A DNA stretch of 64,000 bases from Camellia lanceoleosa. Lineage: Eukaryota; Streptophyta; Magnoliopsida; Ericales; Theaceae. Every line of letters begins with the position of its first letter. Within the stretch, counting starts at the first letter, position 1. The stretch lies in NCBI GenBank assembly GCA_025200525.1, contig CM045761.1:139688223-139752222 (forward strand), written 5' to 3'. A model generated the notes under the pieces. That model saw only the letters and a program-made list of their open reading frames with translations, had not been told where the DNA came from and did no database searches. This document shows, piece by piece, positions 32,505 through 42,344 of the stretch. The position numbers and the translations under genes were made by a program.

Positions 32505-35500
32505 GGGAGCTTTTTTGATAAATCCATTTTCTAAGAGCTTTATTCCATCCAACCCATATTCTTTTTGACTATTCCATTAGGTCCAATTTGAGATAAGAAG
32601 ACCAAAATACCCTTTTCATCTACTTATGTTCCATTTAGTTTACATTATTTTCTCATATTTCAATAAGTCCTATTGGTGATATAATTACCAAAATACCCCT
32701 AATGTGAATGTTCACACCGTCAATGTGAATGTTCATATCGTCAATGTGTAGGGGCCCGGCCCATGTTGATCCTCGTGGGTGCCCGGAAAAATTCGAGTCG
32801 GGCCGGGCCGGCCCACAGGCCAAAAAAATAGGCCCGGCCCGGCCTGTTGATAATGTGAATATTCACATTGACAAGTTAACATTCACATTGATAAGAGTGT
32901 AAAATTGGCCTCGGGCGTGACCATCGCCTTCGCCCGTCCGCTCATAATGTGAATATTCACATTGACATATCAACATTAACATTGATAAGAGTGTAAAATT
33001 AGCCTGACCCGAATTGACGGCCGACCGGCAGTCAGGCCGGCAGTTGACAATGTGAATATTCACATTGACATATTAACATTCACATTAATAGGAGAGTAAA
33101 ATTAACCCGCTGACCGTGGTGCGACGAAACCCGCCCACAGTGGGTTTCATGGCGGGCGGCAGTGATAATGAATATTCACATTGACATGTTAACATTCACA
33201 TTGATAAGAATATAAAATTAGTCCGCGCCCGTGGTTCAAAACCACCCGCCCGTGGGTGGGCAAAGGCGCGGCGTCTGTTGTCAATGTGAATATTCACATT
33301 GTCATGTTACCATTCACTTTGATAAGAGTGTAAAATTGACTCGCGTCCGTGGGGCGGCCGGCCGTTGACAATGTAAATATTCACATTGACATATTAACAT
33401 TCATTGATAGGAGTGTAAAATTGGCGTGGCTGGCGCGGGCGGCTTGACTTCCGAGGCGGGCTCGGGTTCGTCGACAATGTGAATATTCACATTGACATAT
33501 TAACATTAACATTAATAACAGTTTAAAATTGGCCTGTGACCCGTGGGCTGAAGCTGGCCCCAGTCGGTAGGTTAGGCGGCTGCCGTTGACGCGTGAATAT
33601 TCACATTGACGTGTTAACATTTACATTGATAAGAGTGTAACATTAACCCGTGCCCCGTGGCTGCCCGACACCCGCTCACGGACCGTGGGCGGCCCGAGTC
33701 AGGCCCGGCCCGGCCTGTTGACAATGTGAATATTCACATTGACATGTTAACATTTACATTGATAAGAGTGTAAAATTGACTCGCGTCCCATGGGCGGCGA
33801 GTTTGCGGCCGGGTTTGAGCTCTGGGCGAACTTCTGACAATGGACAAATTTTACTTCTATCACTGTTAGTGTTATCATGACAATGTGAATATTCACATTG
33901 TCACGGTCGCCAAGCCCGCCGAGTGATGCGGCGGCCGCCACCAGCCGGGCCAATTTACACTCCTATCAATGTGATTGTTAACATGTCAATGTGAATATTC
34001 ACATTAACGGGTCCGCCCGGTCGGCTTCCGGGCCATCCACGGTCATGGGTCAATTTTACACTCTTATCAATGTGAATGTTAACATGTCAATGTGAATATT
34101 CACATTGTCAACAAAGCCGCCAGCCCTCCCATGCCGCCCCGTGCCGCGGGCGGGCTAATTTTACACTCCTATCAATGTGAATATTCACATTGTCACGGGT
34201 CAGGCCAAGCCCGTCTCGGGCTTCGGTCGGGCTTCGGTCCGCCCATGGGCTGCAAGCCAATTTTACACTCTTATCAATGTGAATGTTAACATGTCAATGT
34301 GAATATTCATATTGTTAACGGGCCGGGCCAGCCCCGGGCCGCGGGCGGGCTTTTGGCTGCCCATGAGCTGCAGGCTAATTTTATACTCTTATCAATGTGA
34401 ATGTTAACATGTCAATGTGAATATTCACATTGTCAACGGCCGACCGCCGCCCATGCATGGCGAAGTTCGCGCCACCACGGGACGGGGGCCAATTTTACAC
34501 TCGTATTAATGTGAATGTTAATATGTCAATGTGAATATTCACATTGTCAACAGGTCGGGCCGGGCCGGGTCGGGCCCGCCCTGGACTGCTTGCTAATTTT
34601 ATACTCTTATCAATGTGAATGTTAACATGTCAATGTGAATATTCACATTGTTAACCCACGGCTCGATCAGCACCGCCCGTGGCGGGTTTCGGGTAGCCAC
34701 GAGACGCGTGCTAATTTTATACTTCTATCAATGTGAATGTTAACATGACAATGTGAATATTTACATTGTCAACGGCCGGTAAGACATTGGCGAACTTTTG
34801 GTCGCCATGGGTCACGGACTAATTTTATACTTTTATCAATGTGAATGTTAACATATCAATGTAAATATTCACATTATCAACTAATCGGACCGGGGCGCCC
34901 CTGTGCCATATGGCGGCGAGTGTTTCGTACACCACGGGACGGGGGCCAATTTTACACTCGTATTAATGTGAATGTTAACATGTCAATGTGAATATTCACA
35001 TTGTCAACGGGCCGGCCCGGGCCGGGTCGGGCCCGCCCTAGGCTGCTGGCTAATTTTATACTCTTATCAATGTGAATGTTAACATGTCAATGTGAATATT
35101 CACATTGTTAACAGGCCGGGTCGGGACCGCCCCGGGGCGCCCAGGGGCCATGGGCGGGTTTCGGGTAGCCACGAGATGCGTGTTAATTTTACACTCCTAT
35201 CAATGTGAATGTTAACATGTCAATGTGAATATTCACATTGTCAACGGGCCGGGCTGGGCCCACCCGGGGCCGCTGGCGGGCTTTTGGCCGCCCATGGGTC
35301 GCGGACTAATTTTATACTCTTATCAATGTGAATGTTAACATGTCAATGTGAATATTCACATTGTCAACAACCGGACGGGGCATACTGGCCGCCATGGGCG
35401 GGATTTCGCCCCGCACCGGGCGGGCCAATTTTACACCTATTAATGTGAATGTTAACATGTCAATGTGAATATTCACATTGTCAACAGGCAGTTTTCGCCG

Positions 35501-35777
35501 GCAAGTTTCAAGTACATCGGCCAATTTTATATTTCTACCAATTTGAATTTTAAAATATAAATTTTCACATCATTAAATTGCTAATCCTTCAAAAAATATT
35601 TATAAGGGTATCAAAATTGAATATAAGGGCATAAGTGTCCAAGAAAATAGTGTAAATCAAGAAAATGGACTTTATGGAATAAAACTATACATACATGGGA
35701 TTAAATGGGTTAAAAAATTTCTTCATAGACTTCTTGAGTTAAAACACTTATAAATTGAATTTATCAATAAAAATCCC
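32505..35777. mobile_element. Mutator-like (MULE) element filled by an inverted palindromic array
   Basis: The 3273-bp element is flanked by a perfect 9-bp duplication ATAAAAAAA (32496-32504 and 35778-35786), the Mutator length; the A-rich sequence weakens the call slightly. Its terminal inverted repeats begin GGGAGCTTTTTTGATAAATC on the left and GGGATTTTTATTGATAAATT on the right complement, and continue imperfectly for about 150 bp (TTTATTCCAT, TCCATTTTCTTGA, ATTTTCTTGGACA). The empty site is visible in copies 1 and 2 of the surrounding triplication. There is no transposase. Almost all of the interior is the repeat array described separately. Confidence 0.8.
32852..35530. repeat. Array of palindromic modules alternating with GC-rich variable segments
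   Basis: About 24 modules occur every ~110 bp. The ~63-bp consensus contains AATTTTACACTCTTATCAAT, then GTGAATGTTAACATGT, then the perfect 20-bp palindrome CAATGTGAATATTCACATTG and TCAAC. Between modules lie 45-60 bp GC-rich segments full of CCCGGCC, GGGCGG and CpG, with different sequences. The modules at about 32852, 32945, 33049, 33163, 33281, 33369, 33475, 33590 and 33723 run in one direction. Those from about 33880 to 35463 run in the other, with a damaged junction at about 33785-33880. One module (about 34155) lacks the GTTAACATG half. No open frame persists across units. It is not CRISPR: the host is a plant, the repeat is too long and variable, and the spacers recur. Confidence 0.85.
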
Positions 35778-36630
35778 ATAAAAAAAATTTATGAATGATG
35801 TTACTGTTTTTTTTTTGGGGGGGGGGGGGAGGGGTGGTTAGTTTGTTTGTTTGTTTACTTTTCTGGTTATTTTTCTGGTTACTTATGGAGAGAGAAGACC
35901 CCAAGTCAGCGTTGCATTAAAGAAAGACCCTTTACAATTCAATTGGAAAAAAAATGAATTGAAAGGTTCTGTAAAAATAAAATAAAATAAAATAAAAAAG
36001 AAAAAAAAAAGGCGAGAGATTCTGTGAAGTTTCTAGTCATTATGATTGACGTCCATATGAGGGCCAAAGACTTGTCAATTGCTGATTTTTGTGTAGTGAA
36101 CACAACCCCCAAGTGGAGGGTCGAGGATATGTGTGGATTGTTCCCTTTTGGGACCCTCCAAATTTATTATTCACCGCCCATGTCCACAATAACCGTCTCC
36201 ATTCTAACAAAATTTTAATGCAAAAATAAATTATATGAAAAAATAAAGAGCAAATCACATTTTTTTTTTTTCTTTTAAAAGTTTCACGTTTTTTGGTAAA
36301 TTAAATCTTAAAGTTTCAATTTTAACAATTTAAATTCTATATTTTAAATCATATAATCAAACACCTATTAAATTGGTTGTAGGGTATAATTTGTTCAAAT
36401 TAAAAAGAAAAATGAATATTTTATGATATGATAAGTTGTTCAAATTCTAAAATAACAATTTTTTTTCCCATCAAATTAGGCTTTGCAATTATTGATTTGT
36501 ATAGTCATTGAATCACATTAATAGAAATTAAAACTTTTAAGAACTAAATATACCAAAACCAAAATCTAAGGATGAAATAGGAAAAATAGCAATTGTTAAG
36601 GGATAAAAATGCTTCAAAATCACTAACATT

Positions 36631-36640
<10 letters not shown>

Positions 36641-36666
<26 letters not shown>

Positions 36667-37460
36667 AAAAAGAAAAGACTTATTTATAAGTCTTTTTCGA
36701 ACACTTATGCTAGATTAAGTCCTGTATAATTTCTTATAGAGTCTCAAGTCCTATTTAGATAAGAATGTATTCTACAAGATCCTATGAATTGACCATATAT
36801 AGGAAATTGAATGTTACTATAGAAAATAACATTTTCACATTCAATTAAAAAAAACGAAAACCTAGTAAGTTTGTGAAACGTAACGTGACACGTTACGTTA
36901 CGTTTATGTAGGTGTCACGTCACGTTATGTTTATGTAGGTGTCACGTTACGTTTCGTAAACTTAATCTATGGTAACATTCAATTTGCTATATAGGAAATT
37001 GAATGTTACCATAGAAAGTAACATTTTCACATTCAACTAAAAAAATCAAAAACCTATTAAGTTTGCAAAACATGGTAACATTCAATTTCCTATATAGCAA
37101 ATTGAATGTTACCATAGAAAGTAACATTTTCATATTCAATTAAAAAAATCAAAAACCAAGCAAGTTTGCGAAACGTAACGTATATAGCAAATTGAATGTT
37201 ACCATAGAAAGTAACATTTTCACATTCAATTAAAAAAATCAAAAACCAAGCAAGTTTGCGAAACGTAACGTAATACGTTACGTTACGTTTATGTAGGTAT
37301 CATGTCACGTTACGTTTATGTAGGTGTCACATCACGTTACGTTTATGTAGGTCTCAAATGTGTCAACAAACTTCACATAGGACTTATGGAAACATAAGTT
37401 TTTTTGTAGGACTATATATAGCAAAAGTCTCCCTAATAGGACTAATAAATAATTTTCTCA
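36641..37460. mobile_element. Inverted-repeat element with palindromic tandem array (Mutator-like, tentative)
   Basis: Between A-rich tracts, the left end (GACTTATTTATAAGTC, ATTAAGTCCTGTATAATTTC) and the right complement (TTATTTATTAGTCCTATTAG, GTCCTACAAAAAAACTTATG) are loosely inverted. The interior (36790-37370) is a ~100-bp tandem repeat described separately. Target duplication cannot be read in the A homopolymers. Confidence 0.5.
36790..37370. repeat. Palindrome-rich ~100-bp tandem repeat
   Basis: Each unit has three parts. The first is a ~40-bp near-palindrome with arms GGTAACATTCAATTT and AAATTGAATGTTACC around TATATA (36970-37010 and 37075-37115, with half copies at about 36790 and 37180). 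The second is AAAGTAACATTTTCACATTC followed by AAAAATCAAAAACC. The third is an ACGT-rich segment with CGTAACGT..ACGTTACG palindromes (about 36878, 37260). TTTATGTAGGTGTCAC recurs every ~30 bp at 36903-36950 and 37288-37350. Confidence 0.75.
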
Positions 37461-38418
37461 AAAAAAAAAAAGTTCAAAACTATAAAAAAATCAAAAATAA
37501 AAAAAAAATCAAAAACTAATAAGGCAATCCAATAATCATAATCACATCAATCGAAGAGTATAGATGCCTACCTCAAAAAATCCATTAAAACATTTTTCTT
37601 GGCTTGCCGTGTTAAGAACTATCTTGAGTGATGCACAGAGGTAAAAAAGGCACACCAAGTGTATGATAATATGATCGAGAGAGTGTAAGAATGGTTGATT
37701 GGCTTGGTTTTGTCACGAATTTGCAAGACTCTTTTCCTCTCTTTTCTGTGTCTCCTTCCTCAAAAACTGTTTCCTAATCCTTTGTTGTTCAAAATGTATT
37801 TTCCAGAGGTTATTTGAGACTATACAATTGTTATGAATTTATTATTGTTTTTCTTAGATTTCCAGGTTAGAAAAAGATTAAACTACTTTCTAGGTTACCT
37901 TTCAACAATCTTCAAATTTGGAACGTCAGTGTTTACCGTAGAAACAAATTGTATAATTTCATATTTTTTGAGTTATAATTAAAATAAAAAGAAAAAAAAA
38001 TCATAATTAAACAACACATAAGATACAATTAAAAATTTTATGAGTCATAATTAAAGAAGAAAATTAATTACAACTAAAGAAGAAAATAATATAATTTAGG
38101 AGTGCATACGATAGGAGTGTGTATAATAAAATTCTCCCTTCAAATTATTATTACTTAAAAAAAAAAAAAATTATTTGTATTTCTCAGATTACACATGACA
38201 AAAAGATTGATCAAGTAGCTTGCCGGACTTGACTTCTTTCCGATTTGCTTTATATATATATATATTATAGTTACGCCCTTCACCAGATAGTCCAGTTTTC
38301 TTTGAGTGCGATGCATTTCTTACTCATCTACTAGACACTTACCTAGAAGATCCTTTCCTCTTCTCTCTTTTTTTTTTTTTCTTTTCAATTATTTTTTTAT
38401 TTTTATAATTATTATTAT
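37461..38418. other. Intergenic; remnant resembling DNA upstream of the WAKL gene
   Basis: AATCACATCAATCGAAGAGT followed by ATAGATGCCTACCTC at about 37540 is similar to 43207-43250 (upstream of the intact WAKL gene) and to 30213-30260. CTTGGCTTG and TTTGCAAGACT recur downstream in the same order as at 43300-43375. This suggests leftover 5' flanks of lost WAK copies. No exon is seen. Confidence 0.45.
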
Positions 38419-38830
38419 TTGAGATAAATTACACAATTGGTTCCTATAATTTTATATAAATTTCACTTTAGTTTTTGTAATTATAATTTTATCAATTTTG
38501 TCCATATACTTTTCATTTTGATTCCAACGTACTCCATCTATCATTATTTGTTGCTGGTCCAAAAAAAAAAAAAAAACTGTCATTATCTGTTAATATTCAA
38601 ATGGAAAAAAAGAAAAAGAAATGACAATTTTTATTTTATGAGAGGGAATTGTTAACATGCATCTGTCAATGAAAATGTTAGTTTTCTATGCAAAACAACA
38701 ATGACAAATGACAGTGGGATCGTATTAAAATGGATATGAAAATATGATATTTAAATTGTTGAGATTAAAATTATGAAAATTAAAGTGAAATTTTGTTCAA
38801 ACTATAGAGATCAATTATGTAATTTACCAT
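38419..38830. mobile_element. MITE with long terminal inverted repeats (~410 bp)
   Basis: The left end has GATAAATTACACAATTGGTTC, CTATAATTTTATATAAATTTC and ACTTTAGTTTTTGTAATTAT. The right end on the complement has GGTAAATTACATAATTGATC, TCTATAGTTTGAACAAAATTTC and ACTTTAATTTTCATAATTTT. The arms match over about 70 bp. No coding sequence. Target duplication not resolved. Confidence 0.65.
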
Positions 38831-39406
38831 TCTCCCTAATCCTCTATTTAGTTTGGGCCGTAGGTCAACCACGGAGCCTCATTTTAATGATTTGATCTAT
38901 TAATTTTATTGGTGTATAAATCATTCATAAAAAAAGTCAGATTGATAATCAAACAATTTGTTTCAAAATTATACTTGTCATCTATTTCAGTGAAGACAGA
39001 TATGATAATTTCATATTACTATAATTATCTAATCAATTTAATTTTTCATGAATAGTCCACATACTGAGATTAAAAGATCAACAGATCAAATCACGAAAAT
39101 AGGACTCAGACCAAACTAGCCCAATCCACCTAGCGTACAAGAGACAAACCCAACCACCAAATCAACTCTTAGTTGCACTCCATCAATTTATAATTACTGT
39201 CATCACTTGTTATTTATTTATGAAATTATTCCTATATATATTGATGTATTTGAATAATAGATTACAATAATAAAAAATTACATATGAAAATGTAAATTAA
39301 ACCGAAACGATCTAATGTACGCACATAATTTTACAAAACAGAAAAGACAGTAATAACAAACCATCACCTAATTTGTTATCATTGTGGACTCAACAGTACA
39401 AAAAAA
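38831..39406. other. 3' flank of the WAKL gene
   Basis: AT-rich with no recognisable gene. It lies downstream of the minus-strand stop at 39407-39409 and probably includes the 3' UTR. I could not fix a poly(A) site. Confidence 0.4.
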
Positions 39407-42288
39407 TCACCTCCCACCATCCATTGGCAACATCATATGTTCCCTCACACTATCGTACCCAATTGTTGTTGTGTTACTACTACTAGTAGTACAATCTAAC
39501 TCAAACCCACTTAGCTTCCCACCAAGCAAATGCTCACTCTCTTCACCATTCAAATCAATTTTAACCCATGGATGCTTCTTCATCTTTTTGTTGATCAACC
39601 CCTCCAATTCCATTGCTACTTCCTTCATAGTAGGCCTTTCCTCTCCTTTTACTATTAAGCACCTCTTTGCAATATTAGCTACTTCTGTGAGCTCCTCAAC
39701 AATTCCTTCAATTTCTATTTGTTCATCAATAACTTGGAACAATCGATCATTTTTCATACAGGAAAGAAAATACCTAGCTAGACTCCTCTCCTTCTCTGGC
39801 TTGTCAAATGACAACACCTTCTTTCCGGTGATTAGCTCCACAAGCACTACTCCGAAGCTATAAACATCACTTTTTTCTGTTAATTGGTTTGTGAGCATGT
39901 ATTCAGGGTCTAAGTATCCAAGAGTTCCTTGCACCACTGTTGCTAATTGATCTTGGTCTAGTGGAACCAACCTTGATGCTCCAAAGTCAGACACTTTTGC
40001 AGTGTAGTTATCGTCTAAGAGTATATTCGTAGACTTAACATCTCTATGAATAATAGGAACTGATGCTGCAGAGTGCAAATATGACAATACTCCAGCTGTT
40101 TCAGCAGCTATTCGCAACCGATTTTCCCATGACATATTAGATGCCTTGATGTGGTTATGTATATGCTCAAAGAGAGTGCCATTGGTGATGAATTCATAGA
40201 CGAGTAAAGGGACTTGAGTTTCCAAACAACAACCTAAGAGTTTGACCACATTCCTATGATTGATCTGTGATAGCACGACCACCTCATTGATGAATTGCTC
40301 TATTTGACTTTGATTCATAATTTGTGATTTTTTGATGGCCACTGTTGTGTTATCTACTAGAATTCCCTTATAAACTGTTCCAAAACCTCCTCTACCAACA
40401 ATTCTATTGTCATCATAGTTGTTGGTAGCCTGCTTGAGCTCTTCTAAAGTAAAGATTTTGATCGCTTCCCGAGTCGGTCTCTCTAGTCTAGAGAGTTGTT
40501 GTTTCAACATTAATCCACCATTCTGCTTGAAGAACTTTTCTTTAAGCTTCATGTGCTTTCGTTTGTTGAAAATCCAATACAACCAGGAGCTACTCACCAA
40601 AACAGTCAAAGCACCCATGGCAATACCTGTATTTCAAATAAGTCATTTTTAAGTAACAAAGACTATAAACATCTTGCCAATAGATTGATTCGAAACTAAG
40701 CATAGTAAGAAAATTATATGACTCGAGATATTAATATAAAAAAATGTCATGTAAACTTACAAATTTTACAAAAAAATTTTATTACTACTAATGTAACATG
40801 CAATAATAAAACTCTAAAATCTGGAACATACCCATTGAAATAATATGTTATGTATCATATGAGTGAGTAAGATAAATTTGTAAAATTTATTAATTTATAT
40901 GGCATTACCCTATTAATAATTTTAAATATTCTTTCAAGCTACTGGAGTATAAAGGATGTGGATCCAATTGGGGATGTAGGTTGCAAGTAAATTCTTCCAA
41001 ATTCATTAATTATGTGAATTAGGTGTTGTACTTTATTTATTTTACTTTTGACATATATGGCATTACCAATCACAATCTGAAGCACAAGAACTCGACCAGC
41101 AGTGCAACGTGTTCCATCTGTTCTGCCATCACCGTGATATCTCTTGGGGCAAGAGCACGTATAATTCCCAGGCGTGTTTAAGCAGTCGCTTTCCTCTACA
41201 CACTGGTTGAGAGTTGAATTTGCACATTCATCTATGTCTGCAAAACAATCAAAACAGAGGAGGGAGGGCTCAATAATGAAATTAAAGCATCACAAAAGCA
41301 ATATATATAGAATCAAAAGCAATTGAATCCGAACATGATGAATATGAAGCTAGCTAAATGGATACTACTAACCTTTGCAACCATCTGAGAGGTACGCGTT
41401 CCCTTGGTAACCCTCAGAACACTTGCACATATACCCATTATCATTTACTGCTTCAGAACAATCACTATGATTTCCGCATGCATAGCTTGTCAAATTTCTC
41501 TTAGCTTCATCGCATGTCTCATTATCCCCTATTCCCCAATCAAGCACCACCGGCACCATGTCTTCTCCAAAATCATGAAGGTAAGTTGGGGAGAAATTAA
41601 ACGCTCCTTCTTCAACAACAAAGGCATAGCTGCAGGGGTTGAATTCCGATACATTTGTATGATTGAAGAAGCTATACGCAGCAATGTCGATGTTGCTGAC
41701 TTGTTTTGGAATGGAGGTCTGGCAGCAGCCAATTCCAGAGCAAGTTCTGCTAGGAACATCGCCGATGCTGGTACATCGTGAGACACACCCAGTTGCAACC
41801 GAATCACCGTTCATAAGAATGTCTAGATACCCATATGAGTCACAACCAATAACAGTGAATTTGTTCTTGGTAGTAGATATGGAGAACTCGGAAAGGCTGA
41901 GCGATGCTGAAGAAAAATTGCTATGTAATTGTGTACCATTCCCATCATAACACTTGCGAGATACGTAATTCATGATGCCTAACTCACTCTCCTCGAGCGA
42001 TATATTTGTAACATGGAGATTGCCATGCCGTAAATATGGCTGGGAATGGCTACAATTAATGAAGAAATCTTTGCTGAGATAACAATTCTCTTTCACGCCA
42101 AATGGGTATGGGATGTTTAAATTCCCGCAACTGTTCATGCAGCCATGATTCTTCAAATCTGCTTCTGTTGGTGGTGCTGCTTTTGTTGCTGCTGATAATG
42201 AAAATATCACCACCACTACTACTTGTACTAGTACTAGAATCATGATGATGGGTTGTAGTTGCAATTGCATTCCTTGTGAGAAAGCCAT
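39407..42288 (-). CDS. Wall-associated receptor kinase-like protein (WAKL), apparently intact
   Basis: Three exons: 42288-41373, 41237-41067 and 40626-39407. All introns are GT..AG and phase 1 (exon 1 ...TTGCAAAG|GTTAGT, acceptor TTTTGCAG; exon 2 ...ATTG|GTAATG, acceptor AAATACAG), giving 2307 nt and 768 residues. The start lies in a favourable CCATGGC context. Residues 1-36 are a signal peptide. [16 protein letters not shown] (50-65) opens the galacturonan-binding GUB_WAK domain. EGF-like cysteines lie at about 270-304, followed by a calcium-binding EGF (DIDECAN, 306-362). A membrane helix spans about 355-381. The kinase has GRGGFG at 440-445, Lys461 (VAIKK), HRDVKSTN at 556-563 (an RD kinase), DFG at 576-578 and DPEYML; all key residues are present. 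The family sits in the plasma membrane, binds pectin and signals wall state or damage. Neighbouring paralogues on the same strand are broken. Confidence 0.93.
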
Positions 42289-42330
42289 GGCTAGCTTGCC
42301 TCTTGGAAAAAAGCTTTTCTGTATTCAAAA

Positions 42331-42340
42331 TTCATATATA
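42331..42340 (-). promoter_or_regulatory. Possible TATA box of the WAKL gene
   Basis: TATATATGAA on the minus strand, about 43 bp upstream of the start codon. This would imply a very short 5' leader. AT-rich sequence makes chance matches likely, so this is only a candidate. Confidence 0.3.
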
Positions 42341-42344
42341 ATTG

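Larger units (their letters stand above)
28310..36640. repeat. Tandem triplication, decayed and interrupted
   Basis: Three copies share landmarks in the same order: CTCAAAAGAGAGTATTAGAAC (28319, 30258), the phrase GGAGAGAGAAGACCCCAAGT with CAGCGTTGCATTAAAGAAAG (29380, 31121, 35887), GAGATTCTGTGAAGTTTCTAGTC, and GGGACCCTCCAAATTTATTATTC (29659 and 36153). Copy 1 spans about 28310-30240 and copy 2 about 30241-31375. Copy 3 is 32347-32504 plus 35787-36640. Copies 2 and 3 are separated by a hAT-like element, and copy 3 is split by the Mutator-like element at 32505-35777. No protein is recognisable. The distal part (for example 30213-30260) resembles DNA upstream of the intact WAKL gene. Confidence 0.65.

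Noticed and set aside
34092..34289. Open frames running through array units as a repeat protein
   Set aside because: Frames do not persist from unit to unit, and spacer length is not constrained to multiples of three.
32852..35530. CRISPR-like array
   Set aside because: Repeats are ~63 bp and imperfect, spacers recur, orientation switches mid-array, and the setting is a plant transposon. There are no cas genes.
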